From Phycisphaeraceae bacterium (GTDB lineage Bacteria > Planctomycetota > Phycisphaerae > Phycisphaerales > Phycisphaeraceae), in contig JADZCD010000066.1 in assembly GCA_020851735.1 (NCBI GenBank), positions 1-64,000 on the forward strand: a stretch of 64,000 bases of DNA. The letters run 5' to 3'. The position numbers were made by a program, and so were the translations under genes. Shown piece after piece: positions 48,499 to 56,095 of this stretch. The notes beneath the pieces are model-generated. The model worked only from the letters and a program-made list of their open reading frames with translations. It was not told the DNA's origin and did not search any database. Positions within the stretch are counted from its first letter, which is position 1. Each line of letters begins with the position of its first letter.

Positions 48499-50298
48499 TT
48501 AACCCTTCGCCGGTGCCGAGCCGGGCATTAACGCCACCTGCCGGGCGCCTAATTCCAAAGGCAAAATCAGGCTGAACGTCGCGCCCCGGCCGATGTCGCT
48601 GTCCAGTTCGATTTGCCCTTCGAGCATCTTGGCTAAGTCGCGGCTGATCGTCAGGCCCAGGCCCGTGCCGCCGTATTCGCGCGTGACGGACTTATCGAGC
48701 TGCACAAACTTTTCGAAAATCCGCTGGTGGTCCTCTAAGGCGATGCCCGGCCCGTTGTCCGTCACACTGATCCTCACTCCCGATACCCCCGCCCCCCCCG
48801 GAAGTGCGCCCGGAAGTCCCCCCGGAAGCGCCCCCGCCCCCGGAAGTGACCCAGTGGAAACTGGGGCGGAGTCGGGACTATCCGCTTTTGACGGCGCTGG
48901 CGCCGGGGAATCTGGCGCGTGGCCGTTGTGGCCGTCGCTGGCGCCGTTGCCGGAGCGGAGCAAGCCGGCGGACATCACCACCGAGCCTGCCTGGGGGGCG
49001 AATTTGATGGCGTTGGAAAGGAAATTAAACAGAATCTGCTGCACTTTGCCGGCGTCGGTTTCCACCGGTGGAATGTCGCGCTCGACCTTGATCCGAAGCT
49101 CCACCTGCTTCTTCTCGGCTTGCGGGCGGATGAGGTTCACCAGACCTTCGACGATGTCCGCGATGCTCACCTTTGACACGTGCAGTTCCAGCCGGCCCGC
49201 TTCGATTTTGGCTAAGTCCAGCAGGTCGTTAATCAAATCCAGAAGTTGCCGGCTGGAGGCGATGATGTTGGAGGCGTAGCGTTTGCGTTTTTCGTCGACC
49301 GGGCCGGTCCTGCCCTCCAAGGTTTCCTGCAGCACTTCGGCGAAGCCGACGATCGAATGCAGCGGCGTGCGCAGCTCGTGCGACACATTGGCCAGGAATT
49401 CGCTCTTGATCTTGCTGGTTTCGTAGAGCGAAAGGTTGGTCTTGGCCAGTTCGCCGATTTTCAGGTCCAGGCTCTTGTTGACGTTGCGCAGCTGGTCCTG
49501 ATTGTTCTTCAGCGATTCGAGCATGGTGTTGAACGTGCCGGACAACTGCTCAAATTCATCGCCGGTGCTGATCTCCGAACGGATGTTCAAGTCGCCTTCG
49601 GACACTTTCTCGGCGGTATCCCGCAGCACCCGCACGGGCGAAAGGATCAGCCGCATCGTGATGTACCAGAACACGCCGATGGCCAGCAGCCCGGCCAGCA
49701 GACCGGCGGCGATCACGTAGATGCGATTGCGCAGAAGCTGGCTTTCCACCAGATCCGTCCGCATGCGCACCCAGAGCACCATTTCCAGGGGGTTGGCCAG
49801 CGACGTGCTGTCCACCGCGGAGGCGAACCCGCTGGGCAGGCCCCGCCGGATCGAGGACAAGTCTGATTTGCGGATCGCCCGGGCAAATTGGTAATACACC
49901 CGCCCGTGGGTGCCGTCGGCCGGCTGAAAATATTCCTGTTTGTCCTCGCGGGTCTGGAAGGTCTCAATCGCTTTGCCTAAAAAATCATCCTGGCTGGCGG
50001 CCAGCTCAAAATCCTCGCGCCCGATCAGGGCCAGCACCGTTTTGTTGACCGGTTTTTCTTCTTCGTCAGCGCTGTCGTCGGGCAACTGGTGCAGGGCTCT
50101 TAGTTCCGTGCCCAGTTCGATTTTTCCTGCCAGCCAAGCCTCCGCCAGGCGGCGGGCGGTTTCTTCCTGGCCCTCGGCCACCAAGGTCTGCATGCGCAGC
50201 CAAGGCACAGCCAAAGCTGCGGTAAGGATCAGCACCACCGCGGCGCCGAACAGCAACTGACACTTGTTCGCCAGGCTGATACGGACAGGTTTGGCCAT
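48499..50298 (-). CDS. membrane sensor histidine kinase
   Basis: 599 residues: transmembrane helices at about 16-34 and 192-216, a periplasmic sensor of about 155 residues, HAMP (about 216-268), a short coiled coil, HisKA with phospho-acceptor His307 (SHELRTPLHS), and a HATPase with Asn429 (FNFLSNAIKF), DNGPGIA (514-520) and YGGTGLGLTIS. Between the N and G1 boxes there is a 60-residue Gly/Ala/Pro/Ser insert (about 447-507); its last part is encoded by GGAAG/C-run repeat units with 12, 12 and 18-base steps. No response regulator is adjacent, so it is an orphan kinase here. Confidence 0.92.
   Translation of the reverse strand: MAKPVRISLANKCQLLFGAAVVLILTAALAVPWLRMQTLVAEGQEETARRLAEAWLAGKIELGTELRALHQLPDDSADEEEKPVNKTVLALIGREDFELAASQDDFLGKAIETFQTREDKQEYFQPADGTHGRVYYQFARAIRKSDLSSIRRGLPSGFASAVDSTSLANPLEMVLWVRMRTDLVESQLLRNRIYVIAAGLLAGLLAIGVFWYITMRLILSPVRVLRDTAEKVSEGDLNIRSEISTGDEFEQLSGTFNTMLESLKNNQDQLRNVNKSLDLKIGELAKTNLSLYETSKIKSEFLANVSHELRTPLHSIVGFAEVLQETLEGRTGPVDEKRKRYASNIIASSRQLLDLINDLLDLAKIEAGRLELHVSKVSIADIVEGLVNLIRPQAEKKQVELRIKVERDIPPVETDAGKVQQILFNFLSNAIKFAPQAGSVVMSAGLLRSGNGASDGHNGHAPDSPAPAPSKADSPDSAPVSTGSLPGAGALPGGLPGALPGGAGVSGVRISVTDNGPGIALEDHQRIFEKFVQLDKSVTREYGGTGLGLTISRDLAKMLEGQIELDSDIGRGATFSLILPLELGARQVALMPGSAPAKG
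48793..48846. repeat. GGAAG/C-run repeat inside the histidine kinase gene
   Basis: Four units, steps 12, 12 and 18 bases, translated as Leu-Pro-Gly on the minus strand. Confidence 0.92.
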
Positions 50299-50505
50299 GC
50301 GCCAGCCTGATTTTCGCGGATCAAGATGAATGCTCTGCCGTCTACGCCCACACAGCGTAAAGGGGTGCGTCCGCCTCTAGATTTTAACGCTTACTGGTCC
50401 CAGCGGGGGGACTTGCGGTGATCGGGGAAACTTTCGCGGTTGGCACGGCAACCGAAGAGTTCGCTTTGGGCGACGTCGACGGCCAGGGAAGTAGTTCCGC
50501 TGGCT

Positions 50506-50567
50506 GTCACTTCCGGGGGGTATCACTTCCGGGGGCGGGGGCTACTTCCGGGGGTGGGGGTGGGCGG
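50506..50567. repeat. GGAAG/C-run repeat array overlapping the panD stop
   Basis: Three units with 16 and 19-base steps and two GGGGG spacers. On the minus strand CCC CGG AAG TAG ends panD. Confidence 0.9.
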
Positions 50568-50949
50568 GCTCAGGATCTAGGTTGCTGTCGTAGGCCAGTT
50601 CGCGGGTGAGCCGGTTGTTTTCGTCCACCAGCACCACTTTGGCCACGTGGTCGTCCAAGTCGTCTTCAGTCAGCAGGCCGAAGCAGACCACAATCACCTT
50701 GTGGCCGGGCTTGACCAAGCGGGCGGCGGCACCGTTGATGCCCAGCACGCCGGACCCGGACTCCCCGCGGATGACGTAGGTTTCAAACCGGGCGCCGTTG
50801 TCGATGTCCAGCACGTGCACCGCCTCGTTAGGGCGAATGCCGCTGGCACGCAACAGGTCGGCGTCGATGGTGATCGACCCCACGTAATCCGGGTCGCAGA
50901 ACGTCACCGTCGCCCGGTGAATCTTGGCTCGCATCATCTTCCGGAACAT
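50542..50949 (-). CDS. panD: aspartate 1-decarboxylase
   Basis: Makes beta-alanine for pantothenate and coenzyme A. A self-cleaving pyruvoyl enzyme: cleavage between Gly24 and Ser25 (DYVGSITID). KIHRATVT, GINGAAARL and PGHKVIVVCFG are conserved; 135 residues. The C-terminal DPEPAHPHPRK is coded by a G/C repeat array and is probably not part of the ancestral protein. The stop codon lies inside a GGAAGTAG unit, as in the gene ending at 17873. Confidence 0.95.
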   Translation of the reverse strand: MFRKMMRAKIHRATVTFCDPDYVGSITIDADLLRASGIRPNEAVHVLDIDNGARFETYVIRGESGSGVLGINGAAARLVKPGHKVIVVCFGLLTEDDLDDHVAKVVLVDENNRLTRELAYDSNLDPEPAHPHPRK

Positions 50950-51046
50950 GGCAATCCCAGCATGTAAAACAGGATAAATTCAGGGGGCTATAACTTCACG
51001 GCCCCACCACACCCCATTTTATGCCGATGATCCCCCTCCCGTCGAA

Positions 51047-51090
51047 TCCGCCCCCGCCCCCGCCCCCGGAAGAAGAGCCTCTCCGGAAGA
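51047..51090. repeat. GGAAG/C-run repeat, short array
   Basis: GCCCCC spacers, then GGAAGA twice, in the 289-base gap between panD and the glycosyltransferase gene. No gene is seen there. Confidence 0.75.
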
Positions 51091-51110
51091 TGATTTCTCT
51101 TCGGTGGAAC

Positions 51111-51152
51111 AATGGCGAATGGCGAAATTAGATACAGGGTCTGGGGTCTAGA
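51111..51152. repeat. heptamer-periodic stretch
   Basis: AATGGCG twice, AAATTAG, ATACAGG, GTCTGGG, GTCTAGA: 7-base steps joining two heptamer types (CGAATGC-like and TGGGGTC-like). AATCGGC-AATCGAC follows at 51192-51205. Confidence 0.7.
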
Positions 51153-51238
51153 ACCGGAGGAGGTCAGAAAGCTCGGGCCTTTCACATCGAAAATCGGCAA
51201 TCGACGATTTCTCGTTTGACGTTGCCTTTCTCTGACTC

Positions 51239-53014
51239 CTACTTCTCGCCTTGGCCCGGTTGAATCACGCGTTGCAGCAGGGGCACAAAGCCTTCTTCGA
51301 TGACCTGATCCCAGCCCATGCGTGCCACCAGGGCCTGCCCGGCGTTTAGCAGCGTCTCCCGATTCTTGTCGTCGCGCGGAATGGCCGCCATCAGCCGTTT
51401 GGCCAGGTCGGTGGCCACCTCGGTCTCCAGGGCATCGCGTTCCGTGCGCGTCATGGCCTTAAGCTGATCGATCGTGCGCGGTTTGGACAATTGGGTGAAG
51501 TCGGCTGACAACACGTTGGGCGTGCCTTTCGGGCCGGCCACGTGATTGACGAATCCCTCGCAACCGCAGACGTTGGTGATCACGCAAACCGCTCCGCTGC
51601 CCAAGGGCTCCAGCGGGCTGATGCCGAATGGCTCATACACCGCCATGCCGAATTCCACGTCGGTGGCCCGCCTTAGGTCCGCGACGGTCATCGCCTCCGG
51701 CAAGTGCCGGCCGATGCGCTCACGCGACCAGCCGAACTGGTTGACCAGCACGACCTGGACCTGATGGTGATGCTTATTAAAAGCGTCCACGTCCCGGAAA
51801 AGATCCACTTCCGGGCCGACCAGGTCGGGGAATCCGTAACGATGGTTCCGCGGCCAGCCGTAGGACCGTTCCATTTCCATGACTTCTTCCATCCGCCGCA
51901 CGCCGCCGCCGCTGGTCAGGATGTACAGCACGGCGGTCTTGCCGTCCTTGCCCAAGAGCCCGTCGAGGTTGTGGCAGACTTTTAGATCGCGCCACAAGCC
52001 CTTGCTGATCACCGGGCGGGTGACGTGCGTCATCAGCACGTCCGGCTCGTGCCCCAGCAGGGCCTTGGAATATTCCAGCAGCATCCGCCGGCTGCGCAGC
52101 TTTTCCTGCAGATCCACTTTCATCGCCGGCACGCCGTTGTAGACCAGGTCGATGGGCTTATTGTGAAAATCCCGGCTTAGGAACGCCATCTCGTCCCGCG
52201 TTTTGTCGCCCACGGCGATGATGCCGTCGCAGAGGTAGGCCTTGTTCACCAGGGCGTGCCGGGGAATGCTGTCCAGCGTGCCGAACACGTCCTCGACGTA
52301 TAAATCCTGGGCGGCTGCCTGACGCAGGACGTTGTAGAACATCACGTCGTGACCGGCGTGATCTTCCACCAGCCGGCGGGCGGTGGCGCATTCGTGGGCG
52401 TGGAAGACCGTGCGGAAGTGTTCCCGGCCTTCGAGCGTCGCCTGCAGGGCGGTGGGCATGCCCATGAACTCGTGGCTGATCAGCACGCAGGGTTTTTCGT
52501 GGTCAGCCAACAGTGCCAGCAGCGCGTAAAACGCCGGCTCGGCTAAGCGCATGTATTCTTCGTAGTCCCAGCTTCCCTCGTAGCGCGTGCTGTCGATGCC
52601 GAATGCCTGCCACAAACGATGTTTGAACACCGCCAACCGGGGGGGGGACATCCGCATCACGTCGATCAGCAGCACCTCGGCTTCGCCGGACCGGCCTTCA
52701 TGACGACTGTGGAACTGGCGGGTGCCATAGACCACGTCGATGCCGAACGCCCACTCGATGGGGCGGAAGCGATAGGCCAGCCCGCCGCGGTCGATGCTGT
52801 CGGCCGAGCTATATAAGACGCGCCCCTCGGAACCGAGCCTAAGCTCCGGATCGCTGCCCCAGCGCGCATTGGTCGGGCCGACCAGAATCGAGCGGCGGAC
52901 CTGCTGCTGGTAGACGGGGCTGGTTATCAGCCCTTCCAGGACGGTGCCGATCCCGCCTAGGTGGTCCACCGCCTCGTGAGTCACGTGCGCGATAGTCAGA
53001 CGCCGGTCACTCAT
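51239..53014 (-). CDS. glycogen/starch synthase-like glycosyltransferase
   Basis: 591 residues, GT-B fold. It starts TIAHVTHEAVDHLGGIGTVLEGL, the donor-loop start of glycogen synthases, and has FHAHECATARRL, YNGVP, and the C-terminal YEPFGISPLEPLGSGAVCVIT (the E-x7-E nucleotide-sugar motif). Length and spacing fit the GT3/GT5 glycogen synthase groups better than GT4 transferases. It probably makes an alpha-glucan from UDP- or ADP-glucose in the cytoplasm. No branching enzyme or ADP-glucose pyrophosphorylase is near. It is a single gene with repeat-rich flanks. Confidence 0.82.
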   Translation of the reverse strand: MSDRRLTIAHVTHEAVDHLGGIGTVLEGLITSPVYQQQVRRSILVGPTNARWGSDPELRLGSEGRVLYSSADSIDRGGLAYRFRPIEWAFGIDVVYGTRQFHSRHEGRSGEAEVLLIDVMRMSPPRLAVFKHRLWQAFGIDSTRYEGSWDYEEYMRLAEPAFYALLALLADHEKPCVLISHEFMGMPTALQATLEGREHFRTVFHAHECATARRLVEDHAGHDVMFYNVLRQAAAQDLYVEDVFGTLDSIPRHALVNKAYLCDGIIAVGDKTRDEMAFLSRDFHNKPIDLVYNGVPAMKVDLQEKLRSRRMLLEYSKALLGHEPDVLMTHVTRPVISKGLWRDLKVCHNLDGLLGKDGKTAVLYILTSGGGVRRMEEVMEMERSYGWPRNHRYGFPDLVGPEVDLFRDVDAFNKHHHQVQVVLVNQFGWSRERIGRHLPEAMTVADLRRATDVEFGMAVYEPFGISPLEPLGSGAVCVITNVCGCEGFVNHVAGPKGTPNVLSADFTQLSKPRTIDQLKAMTRTERDALETEVATDLAKRLMAAIPRDDKNRETLLNAGQALVARMGWDQVIEEGFVPLLQRVIQPGQGEK

Positions 53015-53346
53015 TGTTCGCTCGCCAGTAAAAAATGTATTTGAGCCATTTAAAACAGCCGCGTGTCCCGTAGCGTTAACTATCGGTCCACAGCCCGATT
53101 TACTTGCTCAATTCATGGCCCGCGATGGTGTTTCTCGCCGCTGGACCACATCGCCATCGCCCGCGTATCCCCGTGCCAGCCCTATTTGGCTGGTTTTTGC
53201 ATAGCAGTTTCATTTATAAGAAAAAATTATTCTTCCCCCAGCCTTCGTGGCATGGTGGCGGCCAAGAGGACCAAGCCGGGGTAATGAACCGGGGACGAAA
53301 TCCGGGGGGAGTCAAATTAATCCGAGGGGACTGTTCCGGGGGGGGA
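53015..53346. other. non-coding region upstream of the glycogen-synthase-like gene
   Basis: 332 bases. No gene is seen. From 53284 it turns into G-run repeat units (GGGGAC, CCGGGGG, GGGGGACTAACCGG). The last motif also occurs at 19931-19942. The array runs into the ilvN stop codon. Confidence 0.6.
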
Positions 53347-54000
53347 CTAACCGGGGGGCAGATCGCCTGGGTCAATCGTCGGTCCGCTGCCGGGCTGGGA
53401 ATTCTCTCCGCCGGACTCTTGTCTAATTCGCACGGCGCCAGCTTCGAGCCGGTCTGCCGTGCTGTCGCCGCGCGGCATGGCGATCACGCCGGTGCGCGCC
53501 AGCTCCACAATTCCGTAGGGATGAATCAGCTTGATGAAAGCCTCGATTTTTTCTTCCGTGCCCGACAGCTCGATCATCAGGCGATCGGTTCCCACGTCCA
53601 CGACTTTGGCGCGGAACAGATTCGCCAGCTCGACGATCTCCCCGCGGCGGCGGGCACTGTCGCTGTCACTGATGTCCCCGATACCCGTGGCCACCTGCAC
53701 CAGCATCAGGTCGCGCTCCACGTGGCTGACGCCCTGGAAGTCGACCACCTTCACCACGGGCACCAGCTTCTGCAGCTGCTTGCGGACCTGTTCGAGCACG
53801 CCGGTGTCGCCGATGACCACGATCGTCATCCGTGAGATCTCCGGATTCTCCGTGCGCCCGACGACCAGGCTGTCAATGTTGAACCCGCGGGCGGCGAACA
53901 TCCCGGCCACCTGGGACAGCACCCCCGGCTCATTGGTCACCATGGCTGCGATCACGTGTCTCTGCGTTTGTCCATAGTAGTTGCTCATGGCGAGCATCAT
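53347..54000 (-). CDS. ilvN: acetolactate synthase small (regulatory) subunit
   Basis: Regulatory subunit of the first common enzyme of branched-chain amino-acid synthesis. The ACT domain RHVIAAMVTNEPGVLSQVAGMFAARGFNIDSL is at about 14-46, followed by RMTIVV and the C-terminal domain (AKVVDVGTDRLMIELSGTEEKIEAFI, GIVELARTGVIAMPRG). 217 residues, with a 30-residue Gly/Pro tail. The last codons and stop (CCC CCC GGT TAG) lie in a C-run repeat. The catalytic ilvB gene is not in the window. ATG 54000 and ATG 53988 are both possible starts. Confidence 0.94.
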   Translation of the reverse strand: MMLAMSNYYGQTQRHVIAAMVTNEPGVLSQVAGMFAARGFNIDSLVVGRTENPEISRMTIVVIGDTGVLEQVRKQLQKLVPVVKVVDFQGVSHVERDLMLVQVATGIGDISDSDSARRRGEIVELANLFRAKVVDVGTDRLMIELSGTEEKIEAFIKLIHPYGIVELARTGVIAMPRGDSTADRLEAGAVRIRQESGGENSQPGSGPTIDPGDLPPG

Positions 54001-54085
54001 AAATCGCCTCGGCCGGCTAAACCACCCCCGCCCCCGGAAGTTTTGCCCAGGATCGTTCAGCCTTGGCGGTTACGTGGCGATTGAC

Positions 54086-54123
54086 AAAAAGCCCAAGCAC
54101 GGCCATTGCGGCGGTGCCTGGGC
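54086..54123 (-). terminator. terminator after tRNA-Leu(TAA)
   Basis: 10-bp stem (GCCCAGGCAC with GTGCTTGGGC, one G-U) then TTTTTG on the minus strand, 26 bases past the tRNA 3' end. Confidence 0.8.
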
Positions 54124-54148
54124 GACTTTTGCCTTCCCCGATTTCACT

Positions 54149-54232
54149 GGCCCGGGCGGGATTCGAACCCGCACTGAGGTTGCCCCCAAGGGGATTTTAA
54201 GTCCCCTGCGTCTGCCGTTCCGCCACCGGGCC
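54149..54232 (-). tRNA. tRNA-Leu (anticodon TAA)
   Basis: 84-base class II cloverleaf: acceptor GGCCCGG/CCGGGCC, T-arm GGTTCGAATCC, anticodon stem GGGGA/TCCCC with loop CTTAAAA, anticodon TAA. CCA is not encoded. It is the third single tRNA-Leu gene within 40 kb. Confidence 0.96.
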
Positions 54233-54336
54233 TGATTCACTTGCGTGAGCGACGGTGAGTCTAACGGAGTCGCCATTTTTCCGCCACGACGTTCTTCTTT
54301 TCCGACGGCGGGCGTTGCGCGTAGCCCTGACCCAGC

Positions 54337-54366
54337 AAAAAAAGCCCACCCAAGCCATGGGTGGGC
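54337..54366 (-). terminator. eno terminator
   Basis: 8-bp stem GCCCACCC/GGGTGGGC, a 7-base loop, then TTTTTTT on the minus strand, 45 bases past the eno stop. Confidence 0.92.
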
Positions 54367-54410
54367 CTCGATAAATTAATGTGATCCACAGCCCGCGGCA
54401 GTGGGGGGTC

Positions 54411-55901
<1,491 letters not shown>

Positions 55902-55918
55902 TCACTTAAGGCCAATCC

Positions 55919-56068
55919 CTATTGCTGTTCGCGCACGTTCACCGAGCGTCCCACCCGCCGTTTGCGGTTGATGGTCTTCCGACCGTTGGTGGTGCTCATC
56001 CGCGCCCGAAAACCGAACTTATGAGCACGTTTCACCCGGCTGCGCTTCTTAGGATAATGCGTTGACAT
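55919..56068 (-). CDS. rpmH: 50S ribosomal protein bL34
   Basis: 49 codons, very basic: MSTHYPKKRSRVKRAHKFGF, then RARMSTTNGRKTINRKRRVG and RSVNVREQQ. KFGFRARMxTxxGRKxxxxRRxxGR is the bL34 signature. The N-terminus differs from the common MKRTYQPS start and the tail is a few residues longer than in E. coli. In most bacteria rpmH heads rnpA-yidC near dnaA/oriC; here it stands alone before its own terminator. Confidence 0.95.
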   Translation of the reverse strand: MSTHYPKKRSRVKRAHKFGFRARMSTTNGRKTINRKRRVGRSVNVREQQ

Positions 56069-56095
56069 CGCCGAACCACTCCTGTCCTCTAAGAG

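Noticed and set aside
53104-53835. Plus-strand ORF of 243 codons over the ilvN gene
   Set aside because: It is antisense to ilvN, which has clear ACT-domain sequence. The residue composition (His/Gln/Ala-rich) is typical of shadow frames.
54001-54123. Hairpin upstream of ilvN as a branched-chain attenuator
   Set aside because: There is no Leu/Ile/Val-rich leader ORF. The hairpin fits better as the terminator of tRNA-Leu(TAA), 26 bases past its 3' end.
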